From the NCBI RefSeq assembly GCF_029392675.1, contig NZ_CP113941.1, positions 1,469,001 to 1,533,000 of the forward strand: a stretch of DNA of 64,000 nucleotides. The letters run 5' to 3'. Positions 44,511 to 53,801 of this stretch are shown in pieces. Both the position numbers and the translations under genes were made by a program. The notes under the pieces are model-generated. The model saw nothing but the letters and a program-made list of their open reading frames with translations, did no database searches and was not told the DNA's origin. Within the stretch, counting starts at the first letter, position 1. Each line of letters begins with the position of its first letter. This DNA comes from Lactobacillus sp. ESL0684. GTDB lineage: Bacteria > Bacillota > Bacilli > Lactobacillales > Lactobacillaceae.

Positions 44511-46280
44511 TTATTTTGCATAACCAACTTGATACCATAACGGCTGGTAATTATTAGACTTTGATAGCTTAACAGAATAACCTGTTAATTTATCATTCAA
44601 AGCCATAATCTGATAAGAATTATCAATCGGTATTACATAGGCCTGGTCATTCATATATTCTTGCCATTCATGGAATTTTTTAACCCGATATTTATGATCA
44701 AATGCTTTTTGCGAATTTATTTCATCTAATAATTGATTATTCTTATCACTAACAAAGCGTGACATGTTAAACGGCGCCTCTTCGCCATAGTAAGTCTGTG
44801 GTGATGGCTCAGACGGCATCGACCACCCACCGATAAACATATCTACTGCCGGATCATCGTTTTGAACTTTATCATAAAACGAATTATGTTCTATTAGCCG
44901 ACCATCAGTCAACTTGACGTTTAAACCCAATTTGTGCCATTGTTGCAAATAATTTTCAATAATTGGCTCTTGAGTCGAATCTCCACTCATTGCGGCCAAA
45001 TTAATTGTTAACGACTTACCATTAGGCTGAACCCGCCATTTGCCCTTCTTCTTATAACCAGCTTTATCCAATAACTGATTAGCTTTTTTAAGATTATGGT
45101 TGTAACCTTTAGCCTTTTTATCAAAGTAATCACCAAACTGTTCTGGTATTAATGTTGGTACTCTAAAGGTCAACCCTTTAGTGTAACGCTTATTAACTGC
45201 ATCAACATTCATGCCATAACCAATCGCTTGCCTTAAAGACTTATTATTCATCTTGGCTTGCGGATTTTCGACATTCTTACCTTGCTTTTTATCCCACTTG
45301 CCGACCTTAAAGGCCAAGTAATGATAATTTAGAGGAATTTGTGCGACAAAGTTAACCTTCTTAGTATCCTTAACTTGATTCCATTGCGTATTTACAACCT
45401 TCATAACATCAAATTTGTGACTCTTAATTGCCTGTGAGGTTGAATTTGGCGAAACTACTGAAATTACAATTTTGTCTAATTTTGGTTTACCACGCCAATA
45501 ATACTCATTCGGTACCCAGGTTACTGATTGGCCACGTACAACTTTAGAGACTTTAAAAGCACCATAAAATAGCGGCTTTTTTCTAATCTTATCTGAAGAC
45601 TTTAGTTCTTTAAATGGTACGTCTTTTAAATAGTGATATGGTTCTGCCATATTCCAAAAATACCGGTTACCATTGTTAGTCATGCTAGGATTAAGTTCCT
45701 TGCAGTGAATTACTACCTTGCGACCACGTTCACCATCAGGCATTTCAATTCCAGAAATTGTTTTAGCTTTACCTTCATGGTAATCTTTAAGACCGTTAAT
45801 AATTTCAAACTGACTACCATATCTAGGACAATTAGTTGCCTTGTTAGCTAAAATCTCATAAGCGAATTCCACATCCTTAGCATTCACCTGCTGACCATCA
45901 GACCATTTAACTCCCTTTTTAACTGTAATCGTAATTGTTTTACGTTTAGAGTCCAGCTTCATGGTCGCAGGACCTTTATCATTTATTTGATATTGATCAT
46001 CTGTATCAAATAAAGATTCCATTCCTGGTGCAGCTACCTGAGAGTCAATGTCATCAGATGACAATTCTTGTGAAAAAATCCCAGCAAATGGAGTATCCGT
46101 ACCTAGACCAATTTTGACGGTTCCACCTTGTTTAGCCGCCTTTTTTGGCGTTTGAGTTGGAAATTTAGCAGCAGTTTTCGTTTCATCCTTGTTAGCGTTA
46201 TCGCTTTTGCCACAAGCAGTTAGCACGATTGCGGACAAACCCAATATCCCTAGAGAAATACTCCTTCTCATCTTTTTCAT
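44511..46280 (-). CDS. Orphan oligopeptide-binding lipoprotein (OppA-like), paralogue 2
   Basis: A 589-residue SBP_bac_5 lipoprotein, the same length as the protein at 39398-41167 and highly similar to it. The lipobox is LSAIVLTACGKS with Cys near residue 23, and the mature start is KQGGTVKIGLGTDTPFAGIF. It shares GVKWSDGQQVNAKDVEFAYE and RGQSVTWVPNEYYWRGKPK. GGAG lies 8 nt before the ATG. Its stop is 18 bp before the pepI start, so the pair forms a binding protein-peptidase operon. No permease genes are adjacent. Confidence 0.93.
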   Translation of the reverse strand: MKKMRRSISLGILGLSAIVLTACGKSDNANKDETKTAAKFPTQTPKKAAKQGGTVKIGLGTDTPFAGIFSQELSSDDIDSQVAAPGMESLFDTDDQYQINDKGPATMKLDSKRKTITITVKKGVKWSDGQQVNAKDVEFAYEILANKATNCPRYGSQFEIINGLKDYHEGKAKTISGIEMPDGERGRKVVIHCKELNPSMTNNGNRYFWNMAEPYHYLKDVPFKELKSSDKIRKKPLFYGAFKVSKVVRGQSVTWVPNEYYWRGKPKLDKIVISVVSPNSTSQAIKSHKFDVMKVVNTQWNQVKDTKKVNFVAQIPLNYHYLAFKVGKWDKKQGKNVENPQAKMNNKSLRQAIGYGMNVDAVNKRYTKGLTFRVPTLIPEQFGDYFDKKAKGYNHNLKKANQLLDKAGYKKKGKWRVQPNGKSLTINLAAMSGDSTQEPIIENYLQQWHKLGLNVKLTDGRLIEHNSFYDKVQNDDPAVDMFIGGWSMPSEPSPQTYYGEEAPFNMSRFVSDKNNQLLDEINSQKAFDHKYRVKKFHEWQEYMNDQAYVIPIDNSYQIMALNDKLTGYSVKLSKSNNYQPLWYQVGYAK

Positions 46281-46483
46281 TAATTTTCTCCATTTCTAAA
46301 TTAAATATTATCTAAATATATCATATTTATTTCATGTTTTCACTATTAAAAATATATATTTTTAATATTTTAGATAGAAATTAAAAAAGTTTCTCAATTA
46401 TAGCCATTACAAAGGGCAATCAGATTAAATTACAGCGAAAAGTTATGAAAATGCAATTAATTTTAATAATTATGACTAGTTAC

Positions 46484-46512
46484 AAAAAAAGAGCCCCAAG
46501 GCTCTTTTCATT
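46484..46512 (-). terminator. Terminator after pncB
   Basis: The stem AAAAGAGCC / GGCTCTTTT with loop TTGG is followed by a T run on the minus strand. Confidence 0.9.
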
Positions 46513-46524
46513 TTATCTAGTATC

Positions 46525-48003
46525 CTAATTTTTTCGGTTATTATCCGCTATTTGCTGACGAAGCTTTTTAATTAATGCAACTTTGCTATCATATAGTTTT
46601 TGCGACAGATCAACTGGGTATGCTTCTGGATTTAAACTGCGTTTATATTCATCCCAGAGACCATCCAAATTATCTGCACAAAACCGCCTGATTGCTTGCA
46701 ATTTGGGTTGCTTATATACTAGCTTACCTGCTTGAAAAATATCTTTCAACAATGGTTCTGCAGTGAAATCCGTTACAGTCTTATTAATATAAGTGTATTG
46801 GGGATGAAACATAAATAATGCTTTCATTTGTCTTGGATCTTCATCAAAGCGAGCGATCCAATCCCCCTCATTCTTCTTGGCAGTATTAGCATTAATCCGC
46901 CATACCTGCTTTTTGCCTGGCGTCGAAACCTTGCTAGCATTAGAAGAAATTTTTAAGGTATCTTGCAGTTGACCACGCTCATCAGCAATCGCTACTAATT
47001 TATAGACCGCTCCAAGAGCTGGCTGATCATAAGCTGTAATCAGCTTGGTACCGATGCCCCAAACATCAATTTTAGCTCCTTGCATTTTCAAACTGGTAAT
47101 CGTAGTTTCATCTAAGTCATTGGAAGCATAGATCTTAGCACCAGTAAATCCCGCTGCATCAAGTTGTTTACGTACTTGTTTAGAAATATAGGCCATATCT
47201 CCAGAGTCAATTCTGACTCCTTGAAAATTAATCTGGTCACCCATTTCACGTGCTACTTTAATAGCATTCGGCACACCGCTGCGAACTGTATCGTAAGTAT
47301 CAACCAAAAAGACGCAATCATGATGGGTTTGAGCATAAGCTTTGAAAGCTTCATATTCACTACCAAATGCTTCAACCAAAGAATGAGCGTGCGTTCCAGA
47401 TACTGGAATCCCAAATAATTTGCCAGCACGCACATTACTGGTTGAATCAAAGCCACTAATATAAGCTGCTCGTGTACCCCAAAGGGCTGCGTCCGTTTCT
47501 TGTGCACGGCGACTGCCAAATTCCATGACACCATCACCTTGCACGGCTAATTTGACTCGCGCCGCTTTCGTTGCCACTAGGGTTTGATAATTAATTATAT
47601 TCAAAATTGCTGTTTCAACTAATTGGCATTGGGCTAGTGGACCCTCGACTTGTACTAACGGTTCATTAGCAAAGACAATCTCACCCTCACGCATTGACCG
47701 CACCGTTAGTTGCAACTTAAAATTACGCAAATAATCGATAAAATCAGCATCATAGCCGACCTCTTCTTCAAGATAACGCAAATCACTTTCACTAAAATGT
47801 AGCTGCTTAAGATATAAAATTATGTGCTCTAAACCAGCAAAAATAGAGAAACCGTTGCCAAATGGCTCTTCGCGGTAATATGCTTCAAAAACTGCATGCC
47901 GATCAGCAATTCCCTTCTTAAAGTATGTGTACATCATATTTATTTCATACAAATCAGTATGTAAGGCTAACGAATCGTCTTGATCCAATTCTTGATAAAA
48001 CAT
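46525..48003 (-). CDS. pncB: Nicotinate phosphoribosyltransferase
   Basis: A 492-residue enzyme of NAD salvage that makes nicotinate mononucleotide from nicotinate and PRPP. Visible features are the N-terminal LHTDLYEINMMYTYFKKG, MEFGSRRAQETDAALWG near residue 155, STSNVRAGKLFGIPVSGTHA with the catalytic-region His, and GVRIDSGDMAYISKQVRKQL near 270. It is monocistronic with its own terminator. Together with nadE it indicates reliance on external nicotinate. Confidence 0.96.
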   Translation of the reverse strand: MFYQELDQDDSLALHTDLYEINMMYTYFKKGIADRHAVFEAYYREEPFGNGFSIFAGLEHIILYLKQLHFSESDLRYLEEEVGYDADFIDYLRNFKLQLTVRSMREGEIVFANEPLVQVEGPLAQCQLVETAILNIINYQTLVATKAARVKLAVQGDGVMEFGSRRAQETDAALWGTRAAYISGFDSTSNVRAGKLFGIPVSGTHAHSLVEAFGSEYEAFKAYAQTHHDCVFLVDTYDTVRSGVPNAIKVAREMGDQINFQGVRIDSGDMAYISKQVRKQLDAAGFTGAKIYASNDLDETTITSLKMQGAKIDVWGIGTKLITAYDQPALGAVYKLVAIADERGQLQDTLKISSNASKVSTPGKKQVWRINANTAKKNEGDWIARFDEDPRQMKALFMFHPQYTYINKTVTDFTAEPLLKDIFQAGKLVYKQPKLQAIRRFCADNLDGLWDEYKRSLNPEAYPVDLSQKLYDSKVALIKKLRQQIADNNRKN

Positions 48004-48156
48004 TATTTTCTCCTATTACAAACATTTTAGTCCTTAATTATACTATTACAGCTCATATAGCTCAATTAAGAACCTAAAATAGTTAATTATTCGGTTTTTA
48101 AGCAAAACAAAAAAGTTTACACTTGATTAAGCATAAACTTTTTGTGGAAAAAATAA

Positions 48157-48951
48157 TTATTTAGCTTGGGAATCATGCAATAAAGTTAACATCCCGCCAA
48201 GTTCTAAAGCAAAGTGCACTGTGTGTCCCTGTGCAATTGCTTTTGGTGCATTATTTGGACAAACAAATGTTGAAACAATGTCAATACCATCTGGTAGCGG
48301 CTTAATTTGATGCACCGCACCCACATGCAAATTAAAATCATCGTGTACTAGGTAAGTCTCACCTGCCATACACATTGGGTGATCTTCCAGACGCTTAACT
48401 GGATAATAATCTGGAATTTCTTTGGCAGGCTTACCGTATGTCAAAGTTGGCTCACCAAACATCCCAAAAGTTTCCATAATCTCTTGCTTGCCAGTGGATA
48501 ACTCACCATTAACATAATAATGCTCAGGATTAATTTTAAAAGCTAGATCACCACCAGTAACGTTATTAATTCCTTGACCAAAACTTTGGATATCAACCCC
48601 ACTAACTACCAAGTGAGTTGTAGCCGTTTGACAACCTTGCTCCTCAATTGGTACCTCATTATATTCATGCCAATGTTTATCAGAATCTAACAGAATATCA
48701 TGATACAGATCAAGTGTCCCTTGTGACCCCAATTCACTATGTGCCTTAACCGCAGTAGCAATTGCTACTTCTGGTTCCAGCCAATTAACAGAAACTTTAT
48801 CTAGATCGTTACCAGCATTATCTTTAATTTTGACTCCTAAGTCCATTAATTCGTGCAATACGTGCAGTGAACGCTCATATTTTAACCGCTCTAAAACTGC
48901 CGGCTTAACCTCTTCATCATTAATAAAAGTTTGGATTTTAAAATTACTCAT
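48157..48951 (-). CDS. Conserved protein of unknown function, TetR-linked
   Basis: A 264-residue soluble protein that I cannot assign. The N-terminal third is charged and helical (LERLKYERSLHVLHELMDLG), and the C-terminal half is rich in His, Gly and beta strands (MAGETYLVHDDFNLHVGAVH, GHTVHFALELGGML). The frame opens at 49056, but the ATG at 48951 has TAGGAGG at proper spacing and is chosen. It is divergent from a TetR gene with about 103 bp between them, so it is probably the regulator's target. An enzyme acting on a toxic or aromatic compound is one guess; nothing in the sequence proves it. Confidence 0.72.
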   Translation of the reverse strand: MSNFKIQTFINDEEVKPAVLERLKYERSLHVLHELMDLGVKIKDNAGNDLDKVSVNWLEPEVAIATAVKAHSELGSQGTLDLYHDILLDSDKHWHEYNEVPIEEQGCQTATTHLVVSGVDIQSFGQGINNVTGGDLAFKINPEHYYVNGELSTGKQEIMETFGMFGEPTLTYGKPAKEIPDYYPVKRLEDHPMCMAGETYLVHDDFNLHVGAVHQIKPLPDGIDIVSTFVCPNNAPKAIAQGHTVHFALELGGMLTLLHDSQAK

Positions 48952-49054
48952 TTTAATACCTCCTAAATTGCTTTCATTATACTTGCTAACCATAGTAAAA
49001 TGAAATAAGCAAACTCGTACAAAATGTCTAATAAGTAAATACGGAGGAATTACC

Positions 49055-49633
49055 ATGTCACGCGATCCACGCTACACTAAGGCTGAACAAAAAATCCAGT
49101 ATAGCTTTTTACAATTATTAAATAAAAACCAATTTGAACAAATTACCATCGATAAAATTATTAAGAACGCAAATATCAGTCGTGGTACTTTTTATCACCA
49201 CTATCAAGATAAATATGATTTAGTCGAAAAAATGCAGACTGCAGAATTAGCCAATTTTAAAAGTTTATTAGCCAAAAGAGTTGAAAAAATGCAATTTAAT
49301 GAACAATTGGATATCTCTGGTTTGCAGCAACAAGTTTTAACAAGCCTCCAAAAGAGTCGTAAACTCAGCCAAATAAAAGTTGGACGACGGAGTTTTACTC
49401 AATCCCTCTTTGAATTAGTTGAATATGAAATTACTACCTATATCAGCAACCAACAGCTTAAATATATTGGTAATAGTAATGATTTAGCAATTGCATCGCA
49501 TCTGCTAACTAACGTTATCTTAAGCTATGTGGATTATTTTAAAGATCAAGCTGTGTTACCATCACTTACCAAACAAAAGCAAACCTTGCAAACCTTTAAC
49601 GGTTTACTAACTCAGGTTATTACCACAATTTAA
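49055..49633 (+). CDS. TetR/AcrR family regulator
   Basis: A 192-residue TetR-type repressor. The N-terminal HTH (QFEQITIDKIIKNANISRGT, followed by FYHHYQDKYDLVEKM) covers about residues 25-60; the rest is a helical ligand domain. CGGAGG lies upstream of the ATG. Divergent arrangement with the unknown gene at 48157-48951 suggests it controls that gene and itself. Confidence 0.9.
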   Translation: MSRDPRYTKAEQKIQYSFLQLLNKNQFEQITIDKIIKNANISRGTFYHHYQDKYDLVEKMQTAELANFKSLLAKRVEKMQFNEQLDISGLQQQVLTSLQKSRKLSQIKVGRRSFTQSLFELVEYEITTYISNQQLKYIGNSNDLAIASHLLTNVILSYVDYFKDQAVLPSLTKQKQTLQTFNGLLTQVITTI

Positions 49634-49634
49634 A

Positions 49635-51494
49635 TTATTCATTTTGATTGTCAAGTCTCTGGCGCAGACGCGAAACAGCCTTTCTAGGACCAGTTAAGAT
49701 TAAGCGATCGTCAGTTTCCAATCGTACATCATCTTGTGGCAATACAAGTTTACCTTGCCGTATAATCCGGCTAATAACAATATCGTCGGCCTCTGGTAAA
49801 TCTGTAATCAGCGTCTCATCATATGCAGCATTAGTCACTTTAATTTCAAATAAATCAGAATTAGTTGAGGTAATCAAATCAAGAATTTCCGGAGCAATAA
49901 TCGCGGCCTTAAAGACACTAACACTGGTGTTAAAAGTATTGAAATATTCGATATCAAGTGCAGCTAATTTTTGTTCCATCTCACCAGTCTCATCAGGATC
50001 GGGATCACTAAGCCGCACTATGACACGTTCAACGCCGTATTTCTTAGCCGCAATTGCCAATTGGTAATTTTGCTTAGCATTTAAATCGGCAATAACTAAG
50101 ATATCTGTATCAAAAATCCCTTGCTCGATTAATTCTTTTACAGCCAAAGAATCAAGTAGGTTGATCGGGGCAGTATGTTTAAAGCTATCATATACTTGCT
50201 GACGAGCTGTATACAATTGTACTTCATACCAGTCACTTGGCAGTTGTTTAGCAGTTTCAACTGATGCCATCGCAGTTCCAATAATGTGCACTTGCGTTTT
50301 AGCAACCTTGTCAGCAGCTGGTTGATATAACTTTTTGAACAGCAGTGGCCCTAATAAACAAGTAATTACAGCTGCTAAAATAAAGGCTCCTCCTTGCTGA
50401 CTGTTCACCACATGAATGTTTTGCGCAATTGCTACCCCTGAAATAACTAAAGTCATTGTCGTTTCTACTAAAAAAGTACCAGCAAGAGCGTTGCGCTTAG
50501 TTGCCAGCTGCTTGAAGTAAAAATAAGCAGGTAACTTAGCTATTAAGAATGCTAATAATAACAATGGAATTAAAATTAAGGTTGACTTAGAACTCAGTAA
50601 TTCTCTTAAATCTAACTTTACTCCTGTCAAAATAAAGAAAAACGGAATTAAAAAACCATAACCGATTGCGTTCAACTTTTCTTGAGTAACCTTTTCTGGT
50701 TCAAGTAGCTTAACCACTATTCCTGCCAAAAAGGCACCTAAAATATTCTCTGCACCAACAGAGACCGCCAGTACCACTAAAATAATGATAATCAAAAAGG
50801 CAAACCGCATATCAAGCTGTGTGGTTTCTTTAGTTAATTTGCCAAAAATATTAAAGAAATTACGAAAACGCATCAATAAATACGCTGCTGCCAAAAAGAC
50901 TAACGACAATAGCCAAAGGGTTGCACCATTACCACTCTTTAGTGCGGAATAAATAGTTAGACATAACAAAGGAATAATTTCACCAAAAACGCCAAATAAT
51001 AATAGACCTTGACCATAAGGCCGACCTAAAAGTTCATTTTCCTTCAGAATGCTGATCATCACGCCTAGTGAAACTGTCGCAAAAATTATGGAAGAGAAAA
51101 ATAGGTCTGGAAACAAACCAGTAACCGCAAAAATCACGCCCAGAACAATTGACACTACTAAAGTCAAAGCATAAGCCAGACTTGCTATCTTAAGAGGACT
51201 CTTTTGCGGCGCGGTTTTCGCCTTTTTAGCTGCTAACATGGTAGTTGGCTGATGAGGTTTAAATAAAGAAAAATCAATTTCCATTCCGCTTAAAAATAAC
51301 AGCATAATTGTTCCAAGAGTCGACAAGGTATCTAAAACTGAGTTGATATGAACCAAGTTCAAGCAACTTTTTCCCAATAAAACCCCAACAATAATTTCTG
51401 CAACCGTATTAGGAATCAAGGTTACCTTAAAACGAGCTAATAAAGTTGGTGTCAAAAAGGCTGCCAACGAAACAATCACTAGCGATAAATCCAT
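49635..51494 (-). CDS. CPA2-type cation:proton antiporter with TrkA/RCK domains
   Basis: A 619-residue membrane protein. About 12-13 transmembrane helices occupy residues 1-385 (LVIVSLAAFLTPTLLARF, LGTIMLLFLSGMEIDFSLF, and others), typical of the Kef/CPA2 Na+ or K+/H+ exchangers. The C-terminal cytoplasmic part has a TrkA_N-like region from about 395 (THIIGTAMASVETAKQLPSD-like Rossmann segment in VHIIGTAMASVETAKQL) and a TrkA_C region near 540-615. Probable function is pH or potassium homeostasis. It converges on the TetR gene with only 1 bp between them. Confidence 0.9.
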   Translation of the reverse strand: MDLSLVIVSLAAFLTPTLLARFKVTLIPNTVAEIIVGVLLGKSCLNLVHINSVLDTLSTLGTIMLLFLSGMEIDFSLFKPHQPTTMLAAKKAKTAPQKSPLKIASLAYALTLVVSIVLGVIFAVTGLFPDLFFSSIIFATVSLGVMISILKENELLGRPYGQGLLLFGVFGEIIPLLCLTIYSALKSGNGATLWLLSLVFLAAAYLLMRFRNFFNIFGKLTKETTQLDMRFAFLIIIILVVLAVSVGAENILGAFLAGIVVKLLEPEKVTQEKLNAIGYGFLIPFFFILTGVKLDLRELLSSKSTLILIPLLLLAFLIAKLPAYFYFKQLATKRNALAGTFLVETTMTLVISGVAIAQNIHVVNSQQGGAFILAAVITCLLGPLLFKKLYQPAADKVAKTQVHIIGTAMASVETAKQLPSDWYEVQLYTARQQVYDSFKHTAPINLLDSLAVKELIEQGIFDTDILVIADLNAKQNYQLAIAAKKYGVERVIVRLSDPDPDETGEMEQKLAALDIEYFNTFNTSVSVFKAAIIAPEILDLITSTNSDLFEIKVTNAAYDETLITDLPEADDIVISRIIRQGKLVLPQDDVRLETDDRLILTGPRKAVSRLRQRLDNQNE

Positions 51495-51613
51495 AGTTTT
51501 ACTCCTCTAATTTCTAAATTAACTGCTATAATATAACACTTATTCTTATAGAAATCCAAGTTAGTATTAACTAAATTTATCACCAAATCATAACCGAGTG
51601 GTTTTTTAGTGTC

Positions 51614-52099
51614 TTAAATTGTTTTACTTAGCCAAATATCACAAGTTGTATGCTGTGAATTGATCAACGGCTTTTCAAGTTGCTTAAAGCCTACATGATG
51701 ATACAGCCCCAAAGCAGAGGTCATATTAGAAAGTGTTTCAATATATAGTTTATGATATCCCAAGTTCTTAGCTCTTTCTTCACACAGTTGAAGCAGCTTC
51801 TTGCCAATGCCTTTGCCGCGTGTTTCAGCACTCAAATACAACTTTTGTACTTCAGCAACACCTTGAACACTGGTTTCTCCAATGCCGCAGCCACCAATAA
51901 CTGTTCCGTTACTAGTAACGACCAAGTAGGTTCTCTTGGGACTAGCTAAGTAAAACTGTGATAAATGAGCTAATTCTGGATCATAGTATGCAGTTCCTGG
52001 TAAATTATCGTGGTATTCTTCTAGAGCTTTCTTAATGATTGTACAAATAGCTGCATCATCCTGTTTTTGAATTTCTCTAAATTGAACATTGCTTTTCAT
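51614..52099 (-). CDS. GNAT family N-acetyltransferase
   Basis: A 161-residue GNAT acetyltransferase. The acetyl-CoA-binding motif is VQKLYLSAETRGKGIGKKLL near residue 90 (R-x-x-G-x-G), and the C-terminal region LGLYHHVGFKQLEKP is typical. The frame opens at 52123, but the ATG at 52099 has AAGGAG 9 nt upstream and is preferred over the closer ATG at 52108. Substrate is unknown. Confidence 0.9.
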   Translation of the reverse strand: MKSNVQFREIQKQDDAAICTIIKKALEEYHDNLPGTAYYDPELAHLSQFYLASPKRTYLVVTSNGTVIGGCGIGETSVQGVAEVQKLYLSAETRGKGIGKKLLQLCEERAKNLGYHKLYIETLSNMTSALGLYHHVGFKQLEKPLINSQHTTCDIWLSKTI

Positions 52100-52201
52100 G
52101 ACTAGCATCTCCTTATAAATCAACTCCGCAAATTAAAACTATCATATTAATTTAATAATATTCTTTTTTTGGAAAATTGCAATTCCAAGTTAAATACTTT
52201 A

Positions 52202-53593
52202 TCAATTTGCTGGTTCTAATCCCCGCGAAAAATAATCTTCCACACTCACATTGACTACTTCTTCATCTTGCAGCTTAATTGGCAATTTAGTAAATAAGTA
52301 TTTGTAGCAAGTATACTTGGTAAAGAGATCCGCACGTTCATTTACATGCTGGACTGTCTGCTTAACCTTAAATTGATCGCGCCATTTGCATTCACCAATT
52401 AATAACTGCTTGCTATCCAATGATTCTACAACCACATCAATTTCTTGGACATTGCTCTGCTTATCTTTACCCCACCATTTACCAAAAGTCTTGCCAATAA
52501 AAGGTAATTTATTCACTGCATTCATTCTTCGTAAGTATTGCCTAGTAATCTCTTCAAAAATTGGCCCAATAAAATCACTCAAATCTTGTATTGCTGCCAA
52601 GCAATAAATTGTGCCATTTCCTTGTTCAATTTCGCCACGCACACCAAAAACATAGCGATACCAAAAAGCTAAAAAATTTTCAGTTATTTGGTATTGGCTA
52701 GTTTTTTTCTTAAGTGGATTGGCACCAAACGGGACAACGCGTTCAACATAATTAAGTTCACGTAAGGTTACCAAATATCTTGAAACTACACTGCTTTCCA
52801 ACTGTGTAAACCCAACAATTTCATTAAGAGTATTGGCACCACTAGCAATAGCTTGCAAAACAGCATTATAATTAGCAGGTTCTCGAAACTCTTGCTTCAT
52901 TAATAAAGTTCCTTCATTAAATAAATAGCCAGTCATCTTAAAATATAAATTTTCCAAATTTTTTTGAAAATTCAGTTTGGAATTAATCAATGATAGATAA
53001 TATGGCGTTCCGCCTACACACGCATAGTATTTAACTTTTTCCTCATTACTAGCAGTTGGATAGAATTTAGCAGCATCATAATAATCTAGTGGATTAACTT
53101 TTAATTGCCCAGTTCTCCTACCAAATAGTGGACTTTTTTTACCCAAAACTTGATTTTCCATAAAACTCATTGATGACCCACACAAAATCAAAAAAATATT
53201 ACTCTGCTTAAACTGATAATCAATAACATGTTGCAATATTGAATTTAATGACTTATTCGCTGTTGCCGCATAAGGATACTCATCAATTACTAAAACTAAA
53301 TGTGCTTGAGAAAACTTCTCAGCAATTATTGCAAATAATGCTGACCAATCCCTTACCGCTGGGAAATTTTGAATACCCAGCTTTTCCCCTAAGATCTGAG
53401 AAAATTTTTGTAAATTGAGTGAGTCATTTACCTCTTCAGCTGGAAAAAATAAGGAATTCTTATCCTTAATAAACTCGTTCAATAACGCAGTCTTGCCAAT
53501 TCTTCTCCTGCCGTAAACAATAGCCATTTGAAAATTATCCTGCTCATACATTTCTTCTAAAGCAGCCAATTCTTTTTTACGTCCAACAAACAT
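52202..53593 (-). CDS. AAA ATPase with C-terminal DUF234 nuclease-like domain
   Basis: A 463-residue ATPase of the archaeal-type/DUF234 family. Walker A YGRRRIGKTALLNEFI is near residue 26, Walker B HLVLVIDEYPYA near 97, and a winged-helix segment (GFTQLESSVVSRYLVTLREL) near 260. The C-terminal DUF234 region includes EIDVVVESLDSKQLLIGECKW, a pattern (E/D-x-x...ExK) reminiscent of restriction-endonuclease-like nucleases. The physiological role is unknown. It stands alone behind a cluster of AT-rich palindromes, a typical sign of accessory or transferred DNA. Confidence 0.83.
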   Translation of the reverse strand: MFVGRKKELAALEEMYEQDNFQMAIVYGRRRIGKTALLNEFIKDKNSLFFPAEEVNDSLNLQKFSQILGEKLGIQNFPAVRDWSALFAIIAEKFSQAHLVLVIDEYPYAATANKSLNSILQHVIDYQFKQSNIFLILCGSSMSFMENQVLGKKSPLFGRRTGQLKVNPLDYYDAAKFYPTASNEEKVKYYACVGGTPYYLSLINSKLNFQKNLENLYFKMTGYLFNEGTLLMKQEFREPANYNAVLQAIASGANTLNEIVGFTQLESSVVSRYLVTLRELNYVERVVPFGANPLKKKTSQYQITENFLAFWYRYVFGVRGEIEQGNGTIYCLAAIQDLSDFIGPIFEEITRQYLRRMNAVNKLPFIGKTFGKWWGKDKQSNVQEIDVVVESLDSKQLLIGECKWRDQFKVKQTVQHVNERADLFTKYTCYKYLFTKLPIKLQDEEVVNVSVEDYFSRGLEPAN

Positions 53594-53610
53594 TTTTTAC
53601 TCCTGTAAGT

Positions 53611-53713
53611 TATACTAATTTAGATTATTATAATCTAAATTAGTATAATTAAACAACAAATAATCTTAAGCTAAAAAATACTAATCTAAATTAGTATAAT
53701 CTAGATTAGTATT
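53611..53713. repeat. Interleaved AT-rich palindromes upstream of the DUF234 ATPase
   Basis: A perfect palindrome of 19-bp arms with one central base (TTATACTAATTTAGATTAT and its complement) covers 53611-53649. A second with 13-bp arms (AAATACTAATCTA / TAGATTAGTATTT) covers about 53677-53714. Both contain the 19-bp direct repeat TAATCTAAATTAGTATAAT. They lie between the ATPase gene and the preceding terminator and may be operators or mRNA hairpins. Confidence 0.75.
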
Positions 53714-53749
53714 TTTTATTTTATTTATCGTTTCAATATGGCCAAACAA

Positions 53750-53787
53750 AAACTCCAAGCATAGCTACTGCTATTCCTTGGAGTTAA
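53750..53787 (-). terminator. Terminator after the YhgE-like gene
   Basis: The stem AACTCCAAGGAATAGC / GCTATGCTTGGAGTT, with one mismatch, is followed by TTTTTG on the minus strand. Confidence 0.88.
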
Positions 53788-53801
53788 TTAATCAATTTAA
53801 A

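Noticed and set aside
53611-53713. Repeats in front of the DUF234 ATPase as a possible CRISPR array
   Set aside because: Only two overlapping palindromic units with no regular spacers, and no cas genes anywhere in the window.
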